Shown here piece by piece: positions 1-11,557 of a stretch of DNA of 64,000 nucleotides. The stretch is from Apiosordaria backusii (Eukaryota; Ascomycota; Sordariomycetes; Sordariales; Lasiosphaeriaceae): assembly GCA_030549205.1 (NCBI GenBank), contig JAUKTV010000005.1, forward strand, positions 2,046,001-2,110,000, read 5' to 3'. The notes under the pieces were generated by a model that saw only the letters and a list, made by a program, of their open reading frames with translations, did no database searches and had not been told where the DNA came from. Numbering within the stretch: position 1 is the first letter of the stretch; every line of letters begins with the position of its first letter. The translations under genes and the position numbers were made by a program.

Positions 1-128
1 AATCATAGCCATTGCCGGAAACTCAGCGCTTTGGACTGGCCCTAAGTTCGCCTGGGTGATAAATCATCTAGAAATAGAAGGACTGCAAATCTTGTAGAGA
101 TGGTGACAAGACCTCCTACAGTCTAAGA

Positions 129-2902
129 TTAATCTTGCCCACCTAGACGCATTATCAGCCTCCTGAGCTCTTCCCACTGTTCGACTTCCTCATCCAGATC
201 CATCAACCTCCCAAACGTCTTGTCTACCGAAAAGATAGAGTAGCGGTCGTTTCCACCTCCTTCCACGATGGTGCGAAGGGCCTTCTTCATTCCTAAAGAG
301 TATCTCAGTTCCTTCGATGCCCTGACATATTCGGCTTCGGAGCCATCGTTGATGTCGTTTCCATCATCGAACTTGCCACCAGCTCCTGCTCCTCCCGTGG
401 CTCCCGCCTCCATTGCAAGCATTCTGGCCGCGTAGAGGAGAAGACTGACCAGTCCTGTTGCTAGACCACACGCTATCCAATCTCGGTAGCCGCCGAGAGC
501 ATCATTCCCGGCTTCTTCTTCTTCTTCTTCCCCGACAATCGTGATTCGTCCAGGAAATACAAAGTCCGAAACGATGGGATTTGTCCAGCCGGTTCGGACC
601 GTGGCTTCACCAACGCTGGAGATGCGTATCGCATCATCGCCGAGCAGACCCAGGTCCTCGTCCCCCCCCTGTAAAACAATGAGACCCTGTTGTCTGCACA
701 TCTCCAAAGCGTTTTCATAATTGCGACGATCGTGGTCATCTGCATGGCGGGCGGTGGTGAACTTGCCAACCAGCGGTGACATGATGCACAGGATGTCCAC
801 CTTTTGCCTGGCATTCTCGAGGGCCTCCTATAGTGTCAGCTTCTTACCATAATTATTTAGGCTCAATGGTGACTCTTGACTCTGTAGAGAGGAAGTATGC
901 CAAAGTCGTATACGCACCGCCGTCAAAGCCCTGAGATTTGTTCGGAGGGGATCCTGCACCCCTCCATCTGCCGGTCCTAGGACACCGTAAAAGTAGATGC
1001 GCGAAAATGGGGCGATTTGCACAATCGCTTCTGCCACTTCAGTGCAGTGTCCTGTGCGGGCGCCCCTCCATGTACTACCAGGCTCATTGTAATCAACCAG
1101 CTGAATCTTTGTCCTCAATATCGCGTTGCCGAGGACGTCCACATGATCTCCGAATAACCCAATCCTCGCCACCGGCACTGATAATTTCATACTCAGCCTG
1201 GTTACAATGTTTGAAACAATCTGCATTTTCGCGAACCATTTGAGCTCCGGATCATCTCGTTCTGATTGTCGCGGGAACACCGTGTGTATTTCGAGCCCGC
1301 GGCGCAACAGGTTTAGCCGTCGTTGGAAAACGAGTACGTTGTCTTGTATGTCTTTATGGTCCTCTAAGGGGTTTTCGACAAGTTTCAGCGTCAAGCGCTT
1401 AAGAAGGCGAAGTTGAGGGAGGGCATCTGGCTGGCTCCAAGCACGGAGAGCTACATTGCTGCCAGTCCAACAAAGCGTCAGCTGCCGCACATTTGGAGCT
1501 GCGTGAATGATGGTATCTGGACAAAGATCCGGCTTTGCCCATTCCAGTATCTCAATATCGAAGGGCAGAAGAGCGTTTCGGATGGCGTGGTCTGTGTGAG
1601 GACGATTGGGCTTTTCGGAAACGACAAGATGGAATATCTTTTGTACTCCAGCGCTGAGAAGATTCCCAAAGATGAAGGCAAGGTCATTCCGCCCGCGTCC
1701 CTCAGAGTGTGGTCGCAGGGCTTGATGGAGTCGCAGGGGTCGCCGCGCCGGTGTTGCAATTTGAAGCCTATCTCCAGGCAGGAGGACCAATGCGAGACGG
1801 GGGGCGGGGTTCTGCCCAAAGGTATCCACGTAATCCTGTGCCTTAAGGGCCTGGGAATCATCTTTGGGGGCCTGAGGAATGAAACAAAACAAAGCTGCGC
1901 AGCGGTTAGGTTAGGATTGTTAGCTATCTCCTCCGAAAAGAGGCGACCATGAAGATGTGCTAACCACAGGGATCACTTAGGTTCTTCCTTCCGATCAGAC
2001 AATTCCCTCCTGAAAAGTAGCTCGGCGGCTCTTCGTTGAATCTGGGATGGGGAAAGTGGCGGGTTCATCTCGATGAGTCCTCGCAAGGTCAGAGCGGCTA
2101 GCAACTTGTTGATCTCCAAAAAGGTATATTGCCTTCCCCTGATAGATCCCACATCCCAGGAATCCTTCACAACTTCTTCCGCCATACTGTGCTCCGAGTT
2201 GCTATCGAGTGAGTTCTCGTTGTCCCGCGTGCTTTCCGGGCAACCCCAGAAATCGCCTGAGTTCCCTTCACGGCGGGAACCCAAGTGATAGAGGTAAACC
2301 GACATCGGATGCTGGAGTAATAACGCATCGCCGCAGCGGGTCGCTAACCTTGAAACGACTTCCTCCTGGGCATCCATGTAGAGATGGAAGTGGGTAACAC
2401 GGTGCAATGGGGTGAGACCTTGTTTGTCTTGACACATCCACGCATCGGGCGGCACTCGATCGATCAGTGTCTCTAGGAGTCTCCGCCCGACGGCGTCCTT
2501 GGAATTGCGTACTGCCACATGCAGACATGAAGCACCGGAAAAATCTTGGGTTGCCAGAATCCCTTCGAGGCCATCTCTAACACAATCCAGCACCGCCTCG
2601 ACAAAGGTTTCATTTCGACTCGCGATGGCGATGTGCAGTGGTGTCCTTCCATCTGGGTCCCGATGATTACTCAGTAGTGTGGGTAGTTGTCGAATAACAA
2701 AACGCAAAAGCAAGGCGACATCCTCCTTGGTTTGTTTACTCTCCGCCAGAATGTGCAGTACGTTCATCCGGCTGTTTGGTTGTACTAGATCCTCGAGGCT
2801 TTCACGGATGTGGCGGTGAAGTTCTTCTGGCGATTCAGAGAGCTTATCCCGTAGATTTTGCAGGATCCATTCCGCTGACTTTACTTTGGCGCGTGGCTCC
2901 AT
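129..2902 (-). CDS. Ankyrin-repeat protein with a degenerate subtilase (S8) domain
   Basis: I join three coding blocks. The N-terminal block (2902 to about 1977) has ankyrin-like repeats, for example DPDGRTPLHIAIASRNETFV and DKQGLTPLH. The middle block (about 1871 or 1894 to 918) holds the linker typical of fungal ankyrin-subtilase proteins (LRAWSQPDALPQL) and the first half of an S8 fold. The last block is 827-129. Intron 917-828 (GTGCGT...CTGACACTATAG, 90 nt) removes an in-frame TAG and joins in phase; the downstream exon then reads EALENARQKVDILC, the usual S8 strand before the oxyanion region. The catalytic residues look lost. The Asp motif reads GLFGDHVD, with Gly where the family has Asp. 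The His motif GHCTEVA keeps its His. The Ser motif reads GYRDWIACG, with Trp at the Ser position. It is probably a catalytically dead regulatory or binding protein. The first intron, near 1976-1871, is unresolved: the obvious GTGATC donor does not match the phase of either acceptor. Divergent from the next gene. Confidence 0.6.
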
Positions 2903-3135
2903 TTGATGCTGAGTTGTATCAGAACGTTCTTGCTTGTTCGACAGAAGTTGAGTCTAGTTTAAGATGTCTCTTTCCATGTTGAACAGCAAAATTGGGGTTG
3001 CAGGAAGGCAGAAGGTAGTATAGTTTTCATTGGCTCCTTCCCGCGACCCCAAACTCAGGCCTCGTTCATTCAGCCCCAATGCCATCTTCATAAATTTGGT
3101 CATCTTCTGCTACGCTCATTCTAGATATATCCTTC
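2903..3135. promoter_or_regulatory. Shared 233-bp divergent promoter of the two ankyrin genes
   Basis: The start codons of the minus-strand ankyrin/subtilase gene (2902) and the plus-strand membrane ankyrin gene (3136) face away from each other across 233 bp. I see no clear TATA element. Coregulation is inferred from the arrangement only. Confidence 0.45.
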
Positions 3136-6100
3136 ATGGCGGCCGCCAGCATTATCCTACCCTTGCTCGGACTGTTTCCTGGAAGTGTGTTCGCCGCAAT
3201 CGAGCTCGCCTCATCAGATCAATGGGATGATTTTACCAACAATTTTGCTACCGATCTAGCTCCGATTATCACCCTCTTCGGCGAGCAAGCCACCAAACAG
3301 TTCTTAAGCGAGTCGACCAGTTTTTGGGAGAATATCCTCTTTGGCGTCGCACCTCTTGGAATCATCACTGCCCTTGTGTCTGTTATCCGCGTCTACGGCA
3401 ATGCCTCCCTCAAAGCCTTTATTGGGAGAGCCCAAGAAGCCCCTGGACAAGCTGAAGCAGAGCTTTGCTCCTCGACAAGCGATGATGTATGCGAGCTCTG
3501 GTCCAACGACGGCATCTGTCGAGTGTTTGGTCGTCCAAAAATTATCGAGTTCTTTTACGACAAATCCTGCGCCCAATTCCAAAGCAAACTCACCTCTGAA
3601 GACGGCATTCACCTCCGTCCACCTCACTGTGGCATCCATATCCCGGAAGATGTGTTGGACAGTGCCTCTGACCATGTGGTCCGGTCCTCTTCAAATTGGG
3701 CCGAACACGCTTACAATAAGACCTCAGTCGAAAAGGGATTGGCGGCTGAGACGGGCGTGTCGGCCTTCGCTCCGCATCCCAATCTGTCATTGAACATTGG
3801 GATCAAGTCCTTCGGCAAAAGAACGCTCGTTGGAACTGTCTTCGCGGGCATCCTCCTCCAGTCAAGCTTTTTCGGATTCTCCACCTGGATCACATTTTAC
3901 CGTCCTGACCTCTACGATGATGCGCAGCCACCACAGTTGTGGTCATTTATACTTGCGATGACAGGCACTGGCATGCTCGTGTCAGGCATGACCTTGTGTG
4001 CGTTGCTGATCGATCAAAGGTCAATCGAGAGGCGCTTTTCGCAGCCTCGACCATATAAGACGATCACGTTCTGGTTGCAGCCTGGTGGGCAGCGCATCGG
4101 AGACCAACTTTTCAACACGTTTTCTTATTGTGAGAAGAGGCCAAAATATGTCACCTCATGGAAGGCGGATGAGAATTCACCTAGGTACTACGCCTCCCCT
4201 TTCATCCTCTGGGTTACCCTCGTCTCAACATCTCTTGGGTTCATCTGCCAGTTCATCGGATTTCGAGGACTCCACGGCTCCATCACACTTTACCAGTTGG
4301 CGCTCACGCTGGTCATGTCAATTATTCGCGCAGGCTTGCGCAGCAGACGGTTAGGTCGTGAGAACAACGGCCTGGAGGTTCTTGGGCGAGATGTCGAGGG
4401 CCACGAACTTGACTGGCAGGCAATCCATCTTGAACAACAGGCGAATGGGGAGAGCGATGACACTGACAGCACTGCTCTGACGGAATGCGACAAAGTGTCC
4501 AACTGGTACATATTTGACTATCCCTCTCCCATTACCACACCCAAAGACCCACCAACGCCGACGCACGAAGCATCCAGTGGCGTTGATATCTACCTTGACG
4601 AGTCTGGAACGGCATTGCCACGAATCGCCGGGTTTCGCGTTAGAAAAGGCAAAGGACTCGCCGTCGATCCACTGGGCAGTGCAAACGAAGCCTTAAAGTG
4701 GGCAAAACACAACGAGTTGGACTGGAGCTCAGAAACACTGCCCAACCCTGCCGTCCGTGTCATGCTCTACCGGTCCCGGCTGGCTTATCTGACAGATGAT
4801 GCCCTAAAATCAGCGGAGCGTAGATGGGATTCCGAGACGCGTAGGCTTGCGGACGCTTTGCAACAAGCTATCCAAGGCGCGGCTGAGTACATGTTCTCGA
4901 ACATGAAGTTTAGCTCCTTGGGCTGGAATGAAGCGCAGGCGTTGCTTTGGTCGACTACCGTGACAGCGGAAGGATACACCCCAACCCTCGAATCTCTGCT
5001 TCCGATTCACTTTGGCATGTTTCGCGAGGCTGGTAGATGGAGCGTCAGCAAGTGGCAACTTGAGGCTGTCTTGGGGCTCTGGCACTGGTCCTTGTCAGAA
5101 TTGCAGCGTGTTCAGGCCCCTGGATCTCACCGGTTACAAAGTGCAAAAGTCTTTGCACTTGCAAATGATGCAGAATTATCTGACCTTCGAGCCATGATCC
5201 GACTCTGGGTTACCCAATCGCACCAGATCATGGCAGATAAGATCCGCGTCCCCACGACGCTCCTTACAGGTGACGAGAACTCGCCTATGAGCAAACGGTC
5301 ATTTAGCAGCTTGACAAACCCGCTCCGAGCTGTGGCTTTGCAGCGTGCCGGACCCCAAAGCACCGAATCGGACTCGCTCGAGGCCGTGATTTTATCTATA
5401 AAGTCCTCGAGCGGACTATTGGAGCTGCTTGCCCAGGACATCTTTGCCATATTCGTCAGCAGGATGGCGGACATCCTGACCCCCCTGGACAGCATACAGT
5501 CATGGACACCCGAGTCCGCAACCGCCACACTCTCGGTACAAAATCGGAGAGTGGGAAATACGGCAATCGTGAGCAACCTACACACGTCGTCTCTGGCCGA
5601 CATATTCGTATCGGCGGGTCTAGGGTCTCCGGAGGATGCGTTATTCAGCATCCTCCCTCCGTTCTTTGCTCGGGGAAAATTACCGAGCCTAAGAACCGTG
5701 GCCACTACTCTTTTCCTGAACACCAAGTCCATGAGGTATGCGCGCGAGTTCAACACGGCAGAGAGGATTCTACTCAGGTTAACTGCTATCGAGGAGTTTG
5801 CTGAACAGGCGGTGCGCGAGTTATGCAAGCTCTACCGAAAGGCGCTGGGGTCGCGAGACGCATCTGAACGTAGATTCGGGGAGAGTGCATACTCGAAACC
5901 TTGGTCGGCCGCGCTGAGCGAGATGCAACAAGCTGGGGACGGCATTGATAAAGCCTCGCGTCGCTACGACATGGTATGGGAGTACTTCAAATCACGCAAG
6001 GACCCGGAGGACTGGTACCACCGCCATGCTGAGGAGCTCCAGGAGTATGAACTGGGTGCAGAGTTTCTTCCGACGGCTCTGACACTGAGCTGTCAGACCA

Positions 6101-8066
6101 ATCTCGCGAAGGTGAGCACGCAATCTGTCAGGCTCTTGGTGAGGTGGGCTATTGAGCATGATTGCCAAGAGTTAATCGAAGACCTTTGGGAAGGTCGTCA
6201 CGGACTGGTCAACCAGGAACTGGGCCTGGGCTCATTGCAGTCGACAACGTCGCCTCCTCTTGTCCTGGCTATCGACCGGCATACCTCCATCGAGACGATC
6301 GAGACGCTTTTGGACTGGCCTGGGGTTAACGTTGATGTTCAAGACAGAGAGGGGAGAACACCCTTGTTTGTTGCAACCGAGAAAGGTGCTGTGAAAACCG
6401 TGGAGATGCTTCTGAAGAGGGGTGTTGATGTCGACCTGGCGACTAAACAGGGGCAAACACCGTTAAGTCAAGCGATCTCCGATGGCAAGATCGAAATCAT
6501 ACGGTTACTGATTGCAGCGCGCGCCGAGACATATAACGCGCGGGACGCTGATGGAAGACCCATGTTGCATCTGGCGGTTGAGACCCCGAGTTGTGGAGAG
6601 GAGATATTCGAGCTTCTCCTACGAGGCAACGCCGAACCAGACAGAACAGATTCGGCAGGCACAACGGCACTAATCCGGGCTGCGAAAGTTCCGAACAGTA
6701 CTGCTCTTCGGATCTTGCTTAAATACAAGGCAAGAGTCAATATCCGGGATCTGGAGGGAAGGACGGCATTGTTCCACGCGGTAGATCAGTCTCACAAAGC
6801 TGTTGCTGAAGAGCTCTTGAGAAACGGGGCCGAGGTCAACTTAACACCTCCGTATAACCCACTTCACCGAGCAGTCGAAAACCGTGATCGAGACATGGTC
6901 GAGTTGCTGCTCCAAAATCATGCTACGATCTTCCCACGGGGTGAACATGGAGATGACTTCATTTTTGAGGTTGTGCAGATGGGACATTATGGCGTCATTG
7001 AATTATTGCTCGTCGCAAGGAAGAAGTCGCTAGGACATCATCTCCAGAACGTGCCAGACCTATCTCCAGCGCTACCCATCGCTATTGAGGCGTCACGCCC
7101 GGACCTTGTGCGGCTCCTACTGGATCACGGGGCGAAACCTTCATGCAAGGAATTGATGGGGGCAGTACGCAGCAGGAACTGCACCATGGTGAAGATGCTG
7201 CTGAAGGCTGGGAATGACCGGATAAGCACCGATCAAGAACATCAAGACCTCCTGCTCGAGGCAATTCAGCAATGGCACGGACGAGAAAAAGATGAGTGGC
7301 AGGCAATAAAGGACCTTCTTGCCACTCGGTCTATCCTGAGGATGAGAGGGAAGAAGCGTACCTTAACGCTCTTCAGGCAGCGTCGCAATACGGACGGGAG
7401 GATATAGTCGGGTTGCTATTTGAGTCAGGGGCTAATGTGAATGCTGTCAATGGTGGTGAGCATGGCACGGCCCTAAGGGCAGCGGTCTACGGATGGGACG
7501 ACGATATCATGATTGAGTTTCTCCTTCGGAAGGGAGCGGATATCAATGCTCACGCAGGTGCTTCCGGGACAGCCTTGCACGCCGCCATAGAACATGGCCG
7601 TGGGAGGGTATTCGAAGTCTTGCTTGCGCGAGGAGCTGACATGGAAGCACGGGACGAGGCCACAGGTCGGACAGCTCTCCTCTGGGCGGTGGAATTTGGT
7701 CGCGAGGAAATGGCACGGCGTCTTGTGGAAGCGAATGCTAACCTTGAAGCTACGGATAAGGCAGGAGCCACTTCACTTCTCATTGCCGTTGAGAAGGGCT
7801 TCTGCCGGATTGCAAAGATGCTGTTGCATAAGGGAGCGGATGTGGAAAGATGCCTCGACGGAGATGACAGAACACCGCTGATTATCGCGGCGGAAAGGTT
7901 TGACGAGGAGATGATGGAAGTGCTGCTTGATGCAGAGAACAAGCCGGATGTCAATGCCCGAGGGGGGTTATACGGGAACGCTCTCACGGCGGTTCGGTAC
8001 TGGGGGAGCAGCATCAGTAGCAACAGCCGGATCGAGGAGAAACTCTTGGAGGCAGGGGCCAAGTAG
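3136..8066 (+). CDS. Large multi-spanning membrane protein with C-terminal ankyrin repeats (frameshifted)
   Basis: The frame from 3136 runs 1,423 codons. Its N-terminus has a hydrophobic leader (ILPLLGLFPGSVFA) followed by a block I recognise from uncharacterised fungal ankyrin proteins (APIITLFGEQATKQFLSEST, KAFIGRAQEAPGQAEAELCS, CRVFGRPKIIEF). Hydrophobic segments lie near residues 65-85, 232-256, 266-292, 355-379 and 381-400. A long central region follows, then ankyrin repeats from about residue 1030 (DREGRTPLFVATEKGAVKTV and similar). The repeats continue without a break in another frame from about 7330 to the stop at 8066 (ALQAASQYGREDIVGLLFES and later). The span 3136-8066 is 4,931 nt, one base short of a whole number of codons, so one missing base near 7325-7360 would give a single protein of about 1,643 aa. 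No GT-AG intron of usable length and phase fits there. The function is unknown; the layout suggests a membrane-anchored scaffold or sensor. Confidence 0.75.
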
Positions 8067-8508
8067 ACGTGCTGCTGGCTTCCACTCGCGAGGGCGCTCA
8101 CGAAATGCCTCGTTTGACCTAAAATTCGCCTTCCAACTTTCCAAACTCACGAGCAGAGAGTATCAGGGTAGACATTCTGGGAGGGATGACTGCCGGATAT
8201 GTTGTCTCTTATATTTATCAGTGACCCTCCGATGTGTCTGCATCTTACGTGTCTGATACGAGGATTCCGTGGTTCACTGTCCGTTAACAAAACCGTTTTA
8301 CGGCTCGAGCTTTTCCTCATTTCGATGTCAACAGCATTCCCATTTTGAGGCTTCCTTCTACTCAGACAGGACATATGAGGGTTGGACTAGTACTCAGGTG
8401 AGGGTGAGTAGGAGATATCGTTGAAAAAGGGGTTTCATCGAAACCTAAGTATTCCACTGCAGGTGGACCTCATAATGGCTACATCACCACCTAAATTTTG
8501 GCAACAAA
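8067..8508. other. Intergenic stretch before tRNA-Asn
   Basis: This holds the 3' flank of the ankyrin gene and the upstream flank of the tRNA. I see no coding signal or repeat in it. Confidence 0.5.
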
Positions 8509-8582
8509 TCCTCTGTGGCGCAATTGGCTAGCGCGTCTGACTGTTAATCAGGAGGTTGGAAGTTCGAGCCTTCCCGGAGGAG
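8509..8582 (+). tRNA. tRNA-Asn (GTT)
   Basis: A 74-nt cloverleaf can be drawn without an intron. The acceptor stem is TCCTCTG with CGGAGGA (one G-U pair), the D-arm is GCGC/GCGC, the anticodon loop is CTGTTAA with anticodon GTT, and the T-arm is GGAAG-TTCGAGC-CTTCC. The discriminator base is G. A T4 run at 8589-8592 and a T5 run at 8600-8604 can act as Pol III terminators. The body is identical to the copy at 54145-54218. Confidence 0.95.
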
Positions 8583-9909
8583 ATGTTATTTTGCTGGTCT
8601 TTTTCTCAAACATCACCAGCTGAAACTTTAATTGGGTTTGTGCTCTTGGATTTTTTTATCGTGTCTTGCTGTGACGGAGCTTCAGTATTTCCTGCTTGTC
8701 GACTCGTTCATTGTTGACAAAAGTACTTTTCGGCCGACGTTCCGGAAATACGGATTTGTTCCTTGGAAGCAGCTTGCTTTCAATCTCTTGCAGTGGCGTG
8801 CGGCGTAGGTGAGCCTCCTCTGAGGCGCAGGACGATACCCCAGGGGGATGCGGCGCTGGAAACCAATTTCACGGGCCACCAACACACGTCAGTCTATCAG
8901 CACTATCTGCCAGCTATCGACCAACAGTACCACAACTTTTTTTACGAACAGGTTACATTTGTCAGGCTAGTACAAGTTCGAGTATTACCAGGCGACGGCG
9001 GGTAGTTGCAGCGACTAACTGACTGACAACTGGTAAGGTAAGGTAAGGCGGGCTTACGGGCGGTTCCCGCTCCGGATGCGGCACTGAGCAAAACGCAGGT
9101 ACACCACGCCGCGGTGGGGTGGATCGCGGCACAGTTGAGACACGGTGAGGTGAGATAAGGTGCGGAAGTGATCTGTGTGATACCGGTTGTGCATGGATGC
9201 ATCTCGTCGCCGGTTACTTGTCTTTTTTTTTTTTTTTGAGGTCATCCATGTCATGCCTCAAAGAACGATCGGGTCTCACTTGTGCGCCCAAGACGAGACG
9301 CGGGACGGGATTCGAACTCGAGAGTACTCGAGAGACTTGAGAAACGAACTTTGTGAAATCGAGATCATTCCCTTACTCACTCATTCCCCCCGTCACCTCA
9401 ACAAGCATCCTTTCTTTGTCTCCCGAGCGGAAAGCTGAAGGGGTCTTGGAAGTCAGTCCTATAGCTCGTTCCCCATCCGGCCAATGTGAAGGCTGATACA
9501 AGCATTGACGAATCAGAGAGCTGGAATCGCAACCCCATGTTGCCGTTAGGGGGAGGGAAGGGGGGAGGAGACGACGGCGAATGGATGACCACCTCTGGGG
9601 TTGAACTAGTGTTCGTTTGCCCCCTCGCCTACCCAAGGGTAAGCTTGGCCTTTGTGTGTTATGTTGCTTCCAGGATGGGATGGGGATGGGATGGGATAGG
9701 GAAAGGGGACATGAATAAAAGGACTGGGGCACAGCTTTCCGCCGTTTTCAATGGAGGACTTCTCCTTTCCCGTCTCTCTCGTTTTTCTTCTTCTCTCTTG
9801 AAGAAACTTCTTCTTCATATACATCGACCTACTCTCCTGTCTTGCACGACAACAAAACAGTGACCCAAAGTCCGTGTATATATCACCACTACCCTCACCA
9901 CCATTCACA
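8583..9909. other. Intergenic region upstream of the CFEM gene
   Basis: No convincing gene. It contains three GGTAA copies in tandem at 9032-9048, a run of 15 T at 9223-9237, a solitary B-box-like sequence on the minus strand at about 9306-9318, and CT-rich stretches near 9760-9810 that probably belong to the CFEM core promoter and 5' UTR. Confidence 0.5.
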
Positions 9910-10440
9910 ATGAAGTTCCTCACCATCCTCGCCACCCTCTTCACCACCCTCGCCGTGGCCCAAAACCTCGAAGGCCAGCCCGCCTGCGCCGTATGTCTCT
10001 CCCTTCCCCACCCATCCCATCATATCCCTCCCCCTTCTAACATCTTGTGACATGAGTAGACATCCTGCATCATAAGCGCTATTAGCGCGGCAGGCTGCGG
10101 CGCCGACGACATCGGCTGCCAGTGCGGCCCCTCCGCCGCCCCCATCGCCGCCTCCGCCGGGCCCTGCCTCATCAAGGCGTGCCCATTGTCGGCCTTGATC
10201 ACAGCCGAGAGCGCCGGCAAGGCCAAGTGTGCTAACTACTCTGCTACGGCCGCCGCCGGGGGTGCTGCTCCGACCAGGCAGGACAACGTTCCTGCTACTA
10301 CTACCACTGGCACTGGCGCCACGGCGGCGAATACCGCCACGTCGACTTCTACGGCTGGGGCGGCGGCGGTCATGAAGGCTGCGCCGGTGCTGGTGGGCGC
10401 TGCGGCGGTGGGGTTTATGGGTGTGCTTGGGGCTATGTAA
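9910..10440 (+). CDS. CFEM-domain secreted protein, GPI-anchored
   Basis: Two exons, 9910-9990 and 10060-10440, are joined in phase 0 across a 69-nt intron (GTATGT donor, TTCTAAC branch site, GAGTAG acceptor). The product is 153 aa. Residues 1-17 are a signal peptide (MKFLTILATLFTTLAVA). The next roughly 65 residues carry the eight cysteines of the CFEM fold, in the contexts PACA, TSC, AGC, IGC, CQC, GPC, KAC and AKC. The Asp pair before the fourth Cys (GADDIGC) is where CFEM haem-binding proteins place their axial Asp. A Ser/Thr/Ala-rich linker leads to a hydrophobic tail (VLVGAAAVGFMGVLGAM), which fits a GPI-attachment signal. CFEM proteins act at the cell surface in haem-iron uptake, cell-wall structure or host interaction; which applies here cannot be told. 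Confidence 0.92.
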
Positions 10441-10815
10441 AGGAGATGAGTATGTGGGAGGTAAGGGGAGAAAGGGGAAAAGATTGATACTCAATGGGGG
10501 GAAAGAAAACAAGGACGAAAAGAAGCAAATTAGGCGAAAAGGGTCTGCGAATTGGGATCGGTTGATTTTGCTTGGGTAATCAATCAGTCATTCATGAAGC
10601 ATGAAATTGTGCCAATAATATCATTATCACCCTCACGATGCTGTGTTTGATGTGCACTCCTACCCTTACCAGGTGAGCTTGATATTGTTTTGTCATGTCA
10701 GTTCATGTCTTGAATGCATTGTGAGGTAAGATAAAGCTACCTTCTATTCTTTTTAACCTAAACCCACCCCAGACCAAAGCCACACTTGAACCTTCACATA
10801 CAATATCCCACCACT
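10441..10815. other. Convergent 3' flanks
   Basis: Between the CFEM gene (plus) and the cyclophilin gene (minus). It holds both 3' UTRs; no other feature seen. Confidence 0.5.
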
Positions 10816-11557
10816 CTACTCCTCCTCCTGCCCCTCCTCCGGAATATAAGCCTTCACAATCTTCACCTCCTCCACCGGCCGATCCCCCTTATCAACTGGC
10901 ACCAGCCCCATCCTCTGCACAATCCTAATCCCCTTCTTCACCCTCCCAAAAATAGTGTGCTTCCCATCCAACCACGGCGTCGGCGCCAGCGTGATAAAAA
11001 ACTGACTCCCGTTCGTATTCGGACCAGCATTAGCCATGCTCAAGATTCCCGCTCCGGTGTCTGTATTGCCTCAATTAGCATCAGTCTCCTTTCCCTTTCC
11101 GCCCAAGATATCAGCCCCCCCTTCCAAACCATATGCACCCTCCACCCCCCCTTCCCCCTCCCCATCCGCCACCCCCGCCGCCATCATAATCCCCATAACA
11201 CACAAGAGAAATAACACCTGACCGAATGAATGCTGGTGAACTCACGCTTCAAATCCCCCCTAATCTCATCCTCAAACTTCTCCCCATAAATACTCGCCCC
11301 CCCCTCCCCGTCCCCGTCGGATCCCCCCCTGAATCATAAAGTCCTTGATGATCCGGTGGAAAACCGTCCCGTTGTAGTACCCCCGGGCAGCCAACGTCGA
11401 AAAGTTGGTGCACGTCTTGGGCGCGTGGTCGGTGTAGAGCTCTAGGGTTATGCTGCCCTTTTTTTCATTTTCACATCATCAGCTTCAACGCGGCAATGTA
11501 TTGCAAAGAGGGGAGGAATACCATGGTGGTCTCGAGGATGACGTTTGTTGGCGCCAT
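10816..11557 (-). CDS. Cyclophilin-type peptidyl-prolyl isomerase, PPIL1-like (frame broken in two G-runs)
   Basis: Exons are 11557-11522 (MAPTNVILETTM), 11457-11246 and 11060-10816. Introns have good donors (GTATTC, GTGAGT) and acceptors (AAAAAG, ATACAG). The product is a single-domain spliceosomal-type cyclophilin of about 164 aa. FHRIIKDFMIQGG carries the catalytic Arg and Phe/Met/Gln residues, and GSQFFITL and WLDGKHTIFGRV complete the active site. The exons sum to 493 nt, two short of 495. Alignment to the family places the missing bases in two G-runs on the coding strand: seven G where eight are needed before the Asp-Pro of the loop (about 11324-11330), and eight where nine are needed before ASIYGEKF (about 11297-11304). 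As written the frame is lost between these runs. Base-calling error is the simplest cause. PPIL1-type enzymes accompany the spliceosome and are normally conserved. Confidence 0.85.

Noticed and set aside
7294..7380. Intron to explain the frame change in the large ankyrin gene
   Set aside because: GT candidates at 7296 and 7329 combined with AG candidates at 7340-7380 give wrong phases or a 20-nt intron.
9300..9325. B-box-like sequence GAGTTCGAATCCC on the minus strand
   Set aside because: No A-box at proper spacing and no pairing stems; treated as chance or a decayed tRNA fragment.
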